A stretch of DNA of 64,000 bases from Paramecium tetraurelia (Eukaryota; Ciliophora; Oligohymenophorea; Peniculida; Parameciidae): NCBI RefSeq assembly GCF_000165425.1, contig NW_001799610.1, forward strand, positions 197,146 through 261,145, read 5' to 3'. The notes beneath the pieces are model-generated. The model ran no database searches. It had not been told where the DNA came from and saw only the letters and a program-made list of their open reading frames with translations. Below, piece by piece: positions 36,123-47,736 of the stretch. Each line of letters opens with the position of its first letter. The first letter of the stretch is position 1. Made by a program: the position numbers and the translations under genes.

Positions 36123-37412
36123 ATGCTGCCCTTTTTATAAAAGGAGAGATCGAATTCATTCAATGTTAGAAAACCAACGGAGAGAAACTCAATTCACGCT
36201 GACGTGTCTCCGCTGGGTGAAGGAAGAGGGATATTAATCATATTGATTTTGAATAATGAAGATTTTGTTGCTGAGTTTATTCAAAATCCTCGATACCTTT
36301 AGTTTCTCAAATATAAGGAATTTTTAAATGAGATGCAAATCAAATAATTTATTGTATATTTACAGGAATAGTTGATTTAATCATAGAGTAAGGCATATAC
36401 TTATCATTATTGTACATTTTCATAATAATAAAAAAAAATCGATTTATTGAATACATCAAGTAGAGAGACTTATGAAGTTTTGTTTGAATTTGCTGATAGA
36501 ATTAATAAAGAAAAGTAATTTAACTATGCTTTTGGAGTTGACTTTAATATGATACACAAAAGTAAATTTAAAAATATATTGTTTTTGAGTGACATAAGAA
36601 TAGATTTATAAATAATTGAATACTTCTAACCATAAAAAATAACCAGAGTAAGAACATTTTCTCATCAAAGTGTTAATCAAACATCAAAGGAACAATCAGA
36701 AATTTTAGACACTGAGGACAAGTATTAATAATTGGCATCCAATAAAAGAAACAAAGAAATTAAGCAATACCTGAAAGAATAAAATAAGTTAAAACAAGAA
36801 ACAAAAAACAAGGATTAATTGATGATTAAAAAAATTATGTAAACCGAAAAGATTAAACCTTAAAAATAGTAGAATGAAATACCTCAAGTTTGTGAGTAGG
36901 GGCTTATGCAATTTCAGTTAATTTTCGGAATTAAGGATATTCAATTGGATAGAGACTTATTTTCATAATTCCTATTGTTATGTGAAATGACTATTTTGTT
37001 TACCAAAAACAAATTGCTTCAAGTTTCAATACAAAAAATTGAAGAGAGTAAGAGATTAGAAGTACTTCTTAAATAACTGTTTTTTGATTATAAAATCCTT
37101 AAATCTATGAATATCAAATTGTAGTAATTGAACCCAACTTTAACAAGATGTCTACTAAGATTTCTAAAATAAGGATTGGAATATGATAGACAAAATAGAT
37201 TATTCTGGAATGATTTCATAAGATTTAAATAATATTACATAGATAGAGTCTGGGGAGTCTCTGATTTTCGATTATTTATGATGCTTTTGAATGATGAAAA
37301 TTAAGCCCTTGCATCTAAAATTATGAAAGTACCGCCCCAGAATATATAAAGAACCATTTTAAATCTTTAGCCAGAAGCCTTACATACCATTGTTTACTCC
37401 TTAATTTTTTGA
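36123..37412 (+). CDS. Unknown protein with a possible MED31/Soh1-like segment
   Basis: 429 aa, intronless. Residues about 45-85 (FVAEFIQNPRYLQFLKYKEF, then QIKQFIVYLQEQL) resemble the Mediator subunit MED31 core (EFVQCLANPNYLNFLAQRGYF...FVNYLKYL). After a Lys/Gln-rich middle comes a long helical C-terminal domain (RDLFSQFLLLCEMTILFTK; TRCLLRFLKQGLEYDRQNRLFWNDFIRF; DRVWGVSDFRLFMMLLND). True MED31 is only about 130 aa and lacks this part, so this may be an unrelated helical protein. The MED31 assignment is tentative. Confidence 0.6.
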
Positions 37413-37512
37413 ATTAGGTTTTATTAATTTATATAATTACTAAAATTATAATACTCACTTGTGTCAAAAATGTCATATTTATTCTTACTCATATTTAATC
37501 AAAAATAAGTAT

Positions 37513-38010
37513 TCATATTAATTTCTTATTACATACATAATCAACAAAATCATCAAACTCTGAAGGTTAAACTAATTCGAATAGGATTTGTTTTTTCAAA
37601 CCAATTATCTTTTTTTGACTTAGATTTGGGATTGTTGCTTTGCCTTTGAATGATTCGTTTCTTTTTTTATCGATTAATTGTCCTTATAATTACTTCAGTA
37701 ATGGTTTTGTTTGTTATTTTACTAATTTTAGTCTTGGGGTTATGCTAACTTATTTTGAGACCAATGATTAGGTTTATTCTAAAAAGGAAGGTTATTTGTT
37801 ATTTGGCGTAACTGGTAGTGTCAGCATTTATCTCTGAGTTAGATGCTCTTATTTGTTTAATTATGTGATGGAACTTGTTTTCTACATCAATTAATTATTT
37901 CCTCCAACCAAGTTAAAATAATGGTATCTATCTGAGGGATCAACCAGATGCATTCCAATGACCATTTTCTTTCTTTTTTATAAATCACTGTAGGGTGTGA
38001 GTTTAAACAT
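37513..38010 (-). CDS. Uncharacterised protein
   Basis: 165 aa, intronless (MFKLTPYSDLQKRKK... to DDFVDYVCNKKLI). Contains MVIGMHLVDPSDRYHYFNLVGGNN and a basic, Gln-rich middle (LVKQQTKPLLKQLQGQL). No membrane segment. No family recognised. Converges with the preceding + strand gene, 100 bp away. Confidence 0.6.
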
Positions 38011-38688
38011 AATTTAATTACATATTCTAAATTAATTTTGATATTTGTTCAACTGAAAATTATAATTTCTGATTTTTAAAGAAAACCTTACTACCATTAT
38101 TTAGGAACTAGTAAAGCAGTTCATTTAAACCTTGTTCCTAATAGATTTTCAGATATTAAAAGCATAATTAGTATTACAAGTCTAATCAACATCCAGCATA
38201 TATACATATTAATTCATTTTTATTTGTGTTAGAAGGTATATCATTATGTTAAATTAAATTGATATTAATCAGTCAAATTTATTTATCCTTTATAAAATTC
38301 TAAGCATATATTAGTCATTTCAACACTTTATCTAACTTCTGCTTTAAACAAGATTAGTCTATCAAGTATTCACTTTAGGTAATATTGTTAAGACTCACAA
38401 ATATTCCCTTAAATTTTAAAGATGTCAATCTTCCTATTAAATCAGATTATTGATTATAAAATATAAGATTAAATTATATCAATATTAAAGTATATTAATA
38501 AATTTTTTAGTATCAAAAACATAATAATATTAGTATTGAAAAGAAACTTCTTAGATCTATTTAATTAAAAATATAAAATAAAGAATAAAATAGTAGATTC
38601 AAGTTAACTTCTATCTTATTAATCATGCTAGAGAGTAAAGTCCATATAGGTATAAAGAAAGACCATATCCCATAGAAAAGGAAATATA
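38011..38688. other. AT-rich intergenic interval
   Basis: About 680 bp upstream of a minus-strand gene and a doubtful small + gene. No sustained coding frame or RNA gene seen. Confidence 0.4.
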
Positions 38689-38898
38689 ATGAGAAATGAG
38701 TTAAGTTAGCTTGATCAATTTTCAGATATTGTATAAAAATTTTTTGAGAATGGCCTGAAACTTAATAGAATTTTTAGTTAATTGAGGTAGCATAACTAGA
38801 TGCTCATCTAATTAGAACAAAGTCTTAATTCAATATGTTTTGAAGATAATAGATTTATAATCATATACTTACCGTAAACAAGGCCTGTTCCCTGTTGA
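38689..38898 (+). CDS. Possible small protein
   Basis: 69 codons starting MRNELSQLDQFSDIVQKFFENG and continuing with a helical, Gln/Leu-rich segment (NRIFSQLRQHNQMLIQLEQS) before ending RPVPC. The composition is protein-like, but size and isolation make it uncertain; it could be an exon of a larger or relic gene. Confidence 0.35.
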
Positions 38899-39103
38899 TA
38901 TGAAAGTGACAACACTTTATTTTTTAAATTCAATAGAAAAATGCATCTGCTTATTTGACTAGGGTGATAAAATGATTTGAATTTATTTATTTAACCTTGA
39001 TAACTAAATTGAGTAGCATCATTTTATGAAGTTTCATGATCAATTTAAGAAATGATCTAATTATGTCCTATAATTTGATTATAATTTTTTTTATTATAAT
39101 TAA

Positions 39104-40808
39104 ATGAGCTTGAATGTATAAGGTTTGAGAAAACCAAGCCAAGTGAATAGTCCGAGTTCTATTAAAAAGCCAATCATGTCCTCATTATTATTTAATTGCA
39201 AAGCTCCTATAAATGTTCCAAATAGTTCACAAGTATCACCTTAAAATTCTGAACAAAATCTGCTTAAAACATTGCATTCACATAAAGGATCATAAGTGGA
39301 TGTAACTAATTTAACAAAATTAATTAAACACAATAAGTCTCCTACTATTGAAGCATTTGATACATAAAATAGCTAGAATTCAAGTCAATAATAATTATAA
39401 GCATTGTTTGCAAAAGCTAGAGAAATAACTTCGAATAAATAAAAACCTTAGATTGTAAAATAATAAGTTCAATCAATTCAAACATAATCTATTAACCAAT
39501 TGAAGGAACTATTTGATAATGATATATATTGTAGAAACACTTTTTATTTTCATTTTGTTGTTGGAATTGGTGGATTTGGAAAGGTTTGGAAAGTAGAACA
39601 TAAAAAAACAGCTTAAGTGTATGCAATGAAAGAAATGTCGAAGGCTCTGTATGGTTATTCATCTTTATATAGAATTATAACAAAAAAAAGTGTGAATTCA
39701 GTTATGAATGAAAGAGTATTGCTAAGTTAATTGAAGCATCCTTTTTTGGTTAACATGAATTTTGCCTATCAGGACAGAGAAACCCTGTATTTAATTATGG
39801 ATTATATGTCTGGAGGTGACCTTAGATATCATATTGGAAGAATGAGAAGATTTAATGAAGAATAAACTAGTAAGAAATATTATCTATATTTTTTGAGGGT
39901 TCTTTGTAGCCTGCATATTTTTAAGTTTAGAATATGTTCATGAATGCAACATAATTCATAGAGATATTAAACCTGAAAATTTGGTTTTGGATAATAAAGG
40001 CTATGTTCATTTAACTGATTTTGGCATTGCGAGAGTTATGAAAACCGAAAACTCAAGTGATACTAGTGGCACACCTGGTTACATGGGTATCTGATATTTA
40101 AAAACATATAGCTCCAGAAGTGATGTGTAGACAAAATCATACATTTGCTGCAGATTACTATGCCCTAGGAGTGATTGCATATGAATTTATGTTAGGCAGG
40201 GTATTAATAAACTCAATTATTAGAGACCCTATGTAGGGAGGTCGAGACAAGAAATCAGAGATTAAATTTTGGCTAAATAAGTTCAAATAAAAAAATCTGA
40301 AATCCCTAATAATTGGTCAATCGAAGGTGCCGATTTTATCAATAGAGTATTTTCATTTCATATCCTATTCAGCTCTTATAAAGAAAGCCTTAATAACGAT
40401 TAGGGTTTAATGAGAGTCAAGAGATCCGTCAACATCCTTGGTTTTTAAATTTTCCATGGCAGAAGCTTAAGAACTTTGAGCTTGTTCCACCCTTTTAACC
40501 AAATGTAAGCAGTAATCATTAAATTAGAGGACTGAAGATAATTTTGATTAAAAGTAAATTCTCATAGAAGATGAAGAAAATAATGAACTCATTTAACAAA
40601 ACCTGCTGGTATTAAAAGATCCAGCCACTCAAGGTATCATCTTATAAAACATTAAGATTTATTTTAGAGTTATGAATTTAATGCAAATCAAAATTAGAAT
40701 AAGATTTCATCTACTACTGATTAATCCTCAAGTTCATCATCTAAACATAGCAGAAATTTTAGTCAAAAAATTGAAAAGTAATAATATCTTGAAAGTGGAA
40801 CTAAGTGA
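39104..40808 (+). CDS. AGC-type Ser/Thr protein kinase
   Basis: 510 aa; seven introns of 23 to 28 nt (39649-39672, 39870-39897, 40087-40111, 40201-40223, 40347-40372, 40505-40527, 40634-40656) and an exact in-frame total. A polar N-terminal region of about 145 residues precedes the kinase domain: glycine loop GIGGFGKVWKVEH, Lys in YAMKEMSKAL, HPFLVNMNFAYQD, GGDLRYHI, catalytic loop IIHRDIKPENL, DFGIAR, activation segment GTPGYMAPEV, and HPWFLNFPWQKL at the end. All catalytic residues are present. The C-terminal tail is Ser/Gln-rich. The HPFLV...GGDLRYHI pattern recalls the STK32/YANK and related AGC groups, but exact placement needs a tree. Confidence 0.9.
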
Positions 40809-41150
40809 TTCTATTGATACCATTCATATAATATATATATATGTTGTTTTTAATGTATTCTAAAAAATCTTGTTTATATTTAGTTTATCTAAAGTTTGAG
40901 GAGTGAAACTAGTATCGGTTTATATCTAGGGTTATTCCTCATCTGAATTATACTAGATTGTTGTATTGGGGTTCTTAAAGACTAACTTAATATCTAAGTT
41001 CTAAAAAAATCATTATTTTATTTATTATTAAATAGAACTATAGATTAGTTCTATGGTTTACAACATTCGGGAACTGATTTAAGTATCTTATGAAAGGTTC
41101 ATTGCCTCTGGAAAAAAATTTTAAAGAAAAAAGGAAAAATAAATCTACAG
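40809..41150. other. AT-rich intergenic interval
   Basis: About 340 bp between two + strand genes. A frame starting at 41090 (MKGSLPLEKNFKEKRK) runs into the next gene's region but in another frame. Nothing else recognised. Confidence 0.35.
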
Positions 41151-41522
41151 ATGAATTAGTAGATAAAGGAATACAAGAGAGTAATTATATACTTATATAA
41201 GTAGGTAAAACTAGTAATAGGTCGATATACCCTCGATCTTGAATTGATATTTAGAAATTAAGAATAAGAAACACAATATATTACCGAAAGATTGTCTCGA
41301 TTAGTTCTAGAGAAATATAAAGAAGATGAGATTGTGATCTATTAATTGTCAATGATTATTATATATAAGAAATCAAATTTGAACTCTCATTGTAATCAGT
41401 TCTTAAAATTATGGAAAAATGAAAGAGATTGTTCACATTATAAGGAAATTGTTTAAAAAGAAGAAAAATGGCATCATGCTAAGAATTTGTTGACTTTTTT
41501 CTGCATGTATCAACACTCATGA
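41151..41522 (+). CDS. Uncharacterised small protein
   Basis: 123 aa, single exon from an internal ATG (MNQQIKEYKRVIIYLYKQ). The C-terminal two thirds is clearly protein-like: YTLDLELIFRNQEQETQYITERL, LVLEKYKEDEIVIYQLS, HCNQFLKLWKNERDCSHYKE, KWHHAKNLLTFFC. An alternative upstream start at 41090 would need a 16-nt intron, shorter than any accepted here. No family recognised. Confidence 0.5.
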
Positions 41523-41676
41523 TTATTGGTATTCTTTAAAGTGCCATCAGATTGAATTTTATTGATTTTTAACAGCCTAATTTAATCAAGAAAATTTTAA
41601 TTTAAAATATATATATTACTAATATATATACTTATATAAGATTTATTTAAATTAATAATCCTATATAATAATATTA

Positions 41677-42027
41677 ATGGAATAATAAAATTAAGTTGAA
41701 TAAAATTATGAAAACTCTTATGTGAATGATCACAAGCAAGCCTATTTAGAATTTTCTGAAAGATTGATCTTTCGATTTGAGTAGCTTCTAAACAAAATTG
41801 AATTTAATCGAGACAATATGATCTTATTTGAATAAGGGTAGGTATAAAATTTGTTAGATTAACAACCAATATAGATCAGATAGAGAAAGAGAATAACCAA
41901 AAGAAATAACATAATCTTGATGATTGGAAACAGAAAAAGATATGTATGTGGCTTATGTAAGCTGATATTTGAAACTCATTATAAATTAGGTGGCCATTAG
42001 AAAGGTTGTCGTACTCATAAATATTGA
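41677..42027 (+). CDS. Small protein with one C2H2 zinc finger of the (Q)ALGGH-like type
   Basis: 116 aa, intronless. The first 85 residues are polar and helical. The C-terminal 30 residues form one finger: YVCGLCKLIFETHYKLGGHQKGCRTH, where Cys-X2-Cys and two His are spaced as in C2H2 fingers and the helix carries KLGGHQ. That resembles the plant QALGGH signature more than animal TGEKPY-type fingers. The last two residues before the stop are KY. Possibly a DNA- or RNA-binding protein. Confidence 0.65.
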
Positions 42028-42858
42028 GATTCAAAATATCTTTATATTATAATAAATTATTTTCTTATAAAATCAATAAAACTTGGGATTGATAAGCCAT
42101 GATGTATAACAATCCAATACAAAGAACCGAAAATATCATGAATTTAATAAATTCAAATAGTTTTATGAAAAACATTTATCTCAATATTCTTCTGCTATTT
42201 TTAAGTTTTTAATAACACAACTTTGAACAAGAACTAATGAAAGCTATCTTTAAGTTCTAAGATAGCATCCCAGTTTCTGTTCTTTGCAGTATATCTTATT
42301 ATTTATTTTAATAAAAAATCATTTTAAATATAGTTATTTCTTACCTATATGGCCATCAACTTACAATTTAAGTGATAATGTACTGACTTCCTTATACTTC
42401 TATATTTTTCCTTCCTATAGAAAAAGTTTTAATAATGGGATTATAATTTATATTTTTCAAATTTTTATTGTTGCCACTGGCTGATTAACACTCCTTATGT
42501 AGACTTTCTCTCAGATAATAAGATTTTAGTATTTGTTAAATAAATAAATAAAATACCTCATCTTTATGAATATTTTATTCAGATTAACAATAATAGCAAT
42601 AAAATATTAAATACTCCTAAAATAAAAAAAATTAATAATTATATTTTTATTTGAAAATTGATTTTTCATTCTATAATATGAGAAGTTGGGGAATTATAAA
42701 AAAAATTACTTATTTGAGATAAGAATTTGCACATCGTGTTCTTGAGTGATAATTCTTAACTAAAGCATGATGTAGACTCATGAATCACCTAATAAATCAT
42801 TGTATTTTAATGAACATAATTTAATATTATAATTACATCATCAAGATTATAAGATTAC
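42028..42858. other. AT-rich interval upstream of the Na+/H+ exchanger
   Basis: One + frame around 42154-42390 (MNLINSNSFMKNIYLNILLLFLSF...) is open for about 80 codons with a signal-like start, but it ends at TGA without further support. An undetected 5' exon of the exchanger is possible but not shown. Confidence 0.3.
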
Positions 42859-44762
42859 ATGGTTTTTGGATCTCCAGTGAATTTTCAAGAGATAAATGAA
42901 GAAGCCCTTGTTACTGGGGGAATCGTTATGGTCTTTGCATTAATATTTGGTACAATAGCCATATTACAAACATATTGTGAACATCATCATATATCTGTAA
43001 TGAGGGAAGCGTCTGTGCCAATCCTTTTTGGACTATTTTTTGGTTTAATAACAATTTTGGGATATTTTTCTTAAGGAATATATTTTGATTCGAGAATATT
43101 CTCTTTTGCTTTGTTGCCGATTATTGTTTTTAAAGAGGGCTATTGCTTAAATAAATAGCATTTTATGAAAAACTACTTTTATGTATTGATCTACGGTATA
43201 TTCGGCACAATTGTCCAATTTCTCATCTCATTTGGTTTGACGTAATCATTAGTTAGTTCAAGTATCTTAATAATAAATTTAGGTATTTTTTGGTCTCCTC
43301 CAGAAGATTAAAAGTAGGACGACTATTCCTTCTTTGCTACGATGTTCTTCTCAGCATGTATTACTTCAAAGGATAGTGCTGTCAGCCTCAGTGTCCTTGA
43401 ATTCGAACATGCTCCCAAACTCCACAGCATTATATTCGGGGAATAAATCATAAATGATGTGATAGTATTTGCGCTGTCCTCCACGACCCAAAGATATAAT
43501 AATGAAAATGTTCGCTTTGAAAGAGATAATTGGTATAATTTTTTGATTTTCATTGCATTGACATTGGCTTAATTGCTTGTTGGATTAATTGTTGGTTTGC
43601 TGACTGGTAATTCAACTATATTGATTTTTAGGTGTTGTTTCAACTTGGATTACAAAAACAGCTAGATGTATATCCGAGCACTCCTCTGTTTTAACAATAT
43701 TTACTATATATTGCGCATATTTTGCTTTTAGTTTTTGTGAAGCATTTGATTTTTGTGGAGTTATGGCAGTCCTCATTTGTGGAATTATGATGTCCCATTA
43801 TTAAACATATAATTTACCGAAGTTGTCTGCAAATTCATCGAAGTACAAAATCAATAGATTATTTAGAATTACTGTCAAAGCTCTTGCATATGCAAGTGAA
43901 ACCTTTATTTATTTTTATATCGGTTTTGCTGTGACAGCAACTGAAATTAATAATTAGGATTACTTGAAAGGATTCACAGTCTACCCTTTTGTTCTACTTT
44001 AATTCTTCGTCATTTAACCAATGGCAAGATTTTTATCCATGTTATTATCACAAATGTTGGCAATACTGTATTTATTTCATGATTATACCGAGAATTTAAA
44101 AAGATTAAAAGCATGCCTTGAAAATCAACTTATATGAATTCTTAATATTATGCTATTCAGGATTAATAAAAGGAGTCATTGCATATGCTTTGATCTGTGA
44201 AGTGGACAGTGAATTTGTTAAAAGTACCCACTATTATCCGTACATCAATTTCGCAACCTTGTATTTAATATTTGGAACTACTTTATTTATTGGAGGATCT
44301 TTGAAATATGTAACAGAGTGGGCATATAGTCGAATGGACTAACAACATCTAACGGAATCATCAGACAACTCTGGAATCAAAAGCAATTTAAAACAAACCT
44401 TCATTCGAGAAGATATTAAAGCCTATGAGAGTGCTACTTAAAATAAGTAAAAATGGTTTAAGAACATCGATGAGAATTACATTAAACCATTCTTAATTTA
44501 TAATTATCTAGAAAGGAAATAGGATATATTAACTGCTAAGAAATTAAAGAAGAATAAGCATGCCATGGAGAAATAACTAGAAGAAGAAATGCAAATGTAT
44601 GAGGAGAGTGTTAGAGAAAGAAGAGAAAAACAAGAAATGAAGAAAATGGCTAAGAAGAGTAAACTAACAAACTTGGAATTAGATAGTGGAGCAGAAGAAG
44701 AGGAAGAGGAAGAAAGTCCTAAGAATAATCATCCTCATGAAAATTAGAATAATCATCATTGA
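42859..44762 (+). CDS. Na+/H+ exchanger (SLC9/NHE family)
   Basis: 617 aa from three exons (introns 43607-43631 and 44068-44092, 25 nt each). About 12 membrane helices, starting GGIVMVFALIFGTIAIL and FGLFFGLITILGYF. Family hallmarks: FALLPIIVFKEGY in the early helices, ACITSKDSAVSLSVLEF, and HSIIFGEQIINDVIVFAL, which carries the conserved Asn-Asp ion-binding pair (human GESVLNDA). Also FIYFYIGFAVTA and LCYSGLIKGVIAYAL (human WGGLRGAVAFAL). A charged cytosolic tail of about 140 residues has a coiled coil (KKLKKNKHAMEKQLEEEMQ) and a Glu run. Closest in pattern to NHE6/8-type organellar exchangers. Likely functional. Confidence 0.92.
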
Positions 44763-45106
44763 TTTCTATTCTTATTGATCAATTTGTTGCATCAATAATT
44801 TTATATTTAATTTAACTTTTAAATAAAAATAGCAATCTAAATCAAGTTCATAAGTTTGTTAATACCTTATAATTTAATATTAAAATAAACCAATTGATTG
44901 AATTAATAATCTTACATAATATCAACCTCAAGATATGGATGCATCAACTATCAATAAAATAATTAACGAAATAAAAATGAATAAGAAAAATAATTTATTA
45001 AAATGATAAATAAAATAAGTGTTATTTATAAATTATTATTAATTTTACATAGTATTCTGTGTTGAGTAATCTAAATATCACTTTAAAAATATAATTTATA
45101 TTATTT
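44763..45106. other. AT-rich intergenic interval
   Basis: About 340 bp between two + strand genes; nothing recognised. Confidence 0.4.
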
Positions 45107-45972
45107 ATGAATCCCAAATAATTATCAAAGGTTTATCGAAATGACTTAGAAAATAGTTTCATTCGGAAATTTTAAAGATCCTTCTTAAGTTTAAGTTTGA
45201 AATCTAGTCAGACTACTAGAGTGCAATTATGGAAATAAAAGTAACCTAGATATCAAATAAATGAGAAGTTGAAACAATTGTCAGAGTGGAATGAATAAAA
45301 ATATAATCACATAAAGTAGTTATATTAATAAGAGTATCTAGGCTTAAATATTATACCAGAGCTAAGAGTTCCTAAAGTTCAATTGAAGGACAAAATACTA
45401 AAAAAGCCACTCAAATATTTTTACTATTGCCATATCATTGTCCTTCCCAAACGAGATTCAATTCATGTAAGATGATGTGGAAACGACTGATTTTGGGAGT
45501 ACAAGTTATCCTCTATTACAGTAAACTTCAGAAGGAATAATTAATATCTAAGACTGCGTCATGTCCTCATATTCCTCCCAAAAGAAACAGTCTTAAAAGT
45601 CTCAATTATCCTTAAAGTCCACCAAAAAGGAAATTCAGAAGTAGAACTCAGGGAGATGGAAAAAATTAACTCAATGGTTTTGGAGATTACATTAAAGCAA
45701 TGTATGAGAGTGAGAAATAGAAAAGAGAATTGTGTTCAAAATCAGTGATCATTAAGGAATTTCGATGCCATGACTCAAGAATAAAAAGACTAGGGACATC
45801 TAAGTTGTGTGATCAAACACTTGATCTCTCTAAAATTGGATGTGCAAGTATCAAAGATACTAATCAACTTCCTCCACTCATTTCTATTGCTCCTTACTAA
45901 GAAGAAAACATTAGAATAAAGAGAGTTTCTTCTACAATGATAAGAAGAATAAGAACTCTCAGATTATATTGA
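45107..45972 (+). CDS. Uncharacterised basic protein, needs one frame shift
   Basis: Start MNPKQLSKVYRNDLENSFIRKF; the first 100 residues are basic and helical (YQINEKLKQLSEWNEQKYNH; EYLGLNIIPELRVPKVQLK). At the six-A run 45400-45405 the frame must lose one base to continue into FTIAISLSFPNEIQFMQDDVETTDFG. A 22-nt intron at about 45616-45637 then leads to GDGKNQLNGFGDYIKAMYESEK and a basic end (TMIRRIRTLRLY). With both, the length is in frame, about 280 aa. No family recognised. Sequence error or recent inactivation are both possible. Confidence 0.45.
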
Positions 45973-46262
45973 CAATAAAAATGATCTTATTACTCACATT
46001 TTTAATATTAATTTACTAGGATAAACTAATTATTTCTAATTACTTCAGCTAAAAGTAATTTTATTAAATAAAGAATAAGTATTTTCTGGATAGGATGAAT
46101 AATCATCACTCTAAAATATGAAGGTCTATTTCTTGCATATCTAAAGTAGAAAATAGGTTTTGTGATTGATTCAAACTTTTTTTTTTAATTATATATAATC
46201 ATATTATATTATATCAATAACCCAATTTTCTAAATCTACATTAATATTCCTGTAACTCTGTA

Positions 46263-46637
46263 ATGTTTTTATCCTCTTCTTGGATTGAATGCCATTTTTT
46301 AATTCAAATATACTTCAAGATAGCTCTGTTTATAAATAGAGAACCTAAAATCATGGGATCATATTACCTAATTATTAAATCAACTCTGTTCTTAAGACAA
46401 CTATTCTTTATCTTCTTTATAATTGTTTTACAATATATGATGCTAATCTACCCAATAAATGACCCTTTCCATCAATCACTATTTCCTTCTCAAACATTTA
46501 ATTTAAATAAATTTTCAAAAGGATACTCTCATCAAAATTTCTTTGACAATAACAAAATTGGCTAGAATGTAGATACAAATTCTATTTCTGTAATTTATTA
46601 TTATAATGCCAAATTATTCGACCAAATTCTTTTATGA
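46263..46637 (+). CDS. Possible membrane protein or relic
   Basis: 124 codons (MFLSSSWIECHFLIQIYF...) with hydrophobic segments such as LFLRQLFFIFFIIVLQY, then a hydrophilic part (FNLNKFSKGYSHQNFFDNN). The frame stops at TGA but the same frame continues to read like protein afterwards (LQYRILNYGIYEIVSIIN, then LTILLLLPISI) up to 46780. Could be a short gene or a relic with an in-frame stop. Confidence 0.3.
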
Positions 46638-46780
46638 CTTCAGTAATATAGAATCCTAAATTATGGAATCTATGAGATTGTATCTATAATCAACAGTAGC
46701 TCAGCACTCAGCATTTCAAAATTAACCATTTTATTGCTTCTCCCTATAAGCATTTAATTATATTATAAAATAATATATAT

Positions 46781-47506
46781 ATGAGAGGTCCAAAATACGT
46801 AGAATAGGATATCATAAAAAAAGTATGCTATGCTGAATAGTTCCAATAACACAAATTCAAACTGTTGAATACCAAATCAGATCCACATCTCTCTAAAAAA
46901 GTAAATCGTCCCCATAATTTAGCATGTGTTATCAGATAATGATAAGTATTAGTAAATAAGGGCGAATAAATTTTATACAAAACTTTAGGTAGATCTTTAG
47001 AAAGAACAGCGACTCTATAAGGAGAATGCAAAGATTCTCAATCGCATTGTGGATATTGGAAATTAAAAAACATATTCTTCGATGCCAAAAAGATCTGTCA
47101 CTCGTCAAAGTTCAGCCAACTCTATCAAATCTCTTAATTTGTCTTATAGAAAACAAGAGGCAAAAAAAATCGTAGGAGAAAATGAAAAATTAATGTAGCG
47201 GTTATAAAGAACTCCATCTTCGTTTAGAAATAAGGAAACTCTATTCAAGGACTATAAGAAGTAACTATCCCAATATATTTAAGAACTTTGGAACTCAAAA
47301 ATAGAATTTCTAAATTCTCTTAATAAAATTAGTAAAAGATGGGCAAAATCATTGAAAGATTGACTAAAACAACGACAAATCCAAAATATTCAAAAACAAA
47401 TCAAAGCAGAACCAGTGCACCAACATATTAGAATTCAGCTTTGTCAAGATTAAGAATTGAGCCTGATACTAAACAATAAAAATTGTAATTTCCAAGAATC
47501 AAATGA
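46781..47506 (+). CDS. CFAP97/KIAA1430-like ciliary protein
   Basis: 226 aa from three exons (introns 46901-46922 and 47261-47283). The pattern is the CFAP97 (hemingway) domain: a short basic N-terminal helix (QFQQHKFKLLNTKSDPH), then a helix with KEQRLYKENAKILNRIVDI, where the family has an E-N-x-x-L-x-x-R-I type core, and later QEAKKIVGENEKLMQRLQR. The tail is basic and Ser/Thr-rich. CFAP97 proteins associate with axonemal microtubules and are needed for motile cilia, which fits a ciliate. Assignment is by motif only. Confidence 0.6.
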
Positions 47507-47736
47507 AATATGAAATATTAATTAAATTTTATTCTATAACTAAAAAGTGTAATCAAGTGATCTTCATGCAAATGTGTAACAGAATATATTTTAAATAAGA
47601 ATTATGTCTGCAAGAGAGTAGATATGTACATCTACAGATTATACAGCATATAATTATAATATCCTCAATTTCTTTTGATATGAAGATTCTGTAAATAATA
47701 TATATATTGTTTCTAAACATCTCATATCTATTAATA

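Noticed and set aside
45440-45470. A 16-nt GT...AG segment that would repair the frame of the 45107 gene; similar 16-17 nt candidates near 41206 and 51170
   Set aside because: Shorter than the 22-32 nt introns accepted elsewhere in this window; a single-base shift or a normal-length intron explains the data better.
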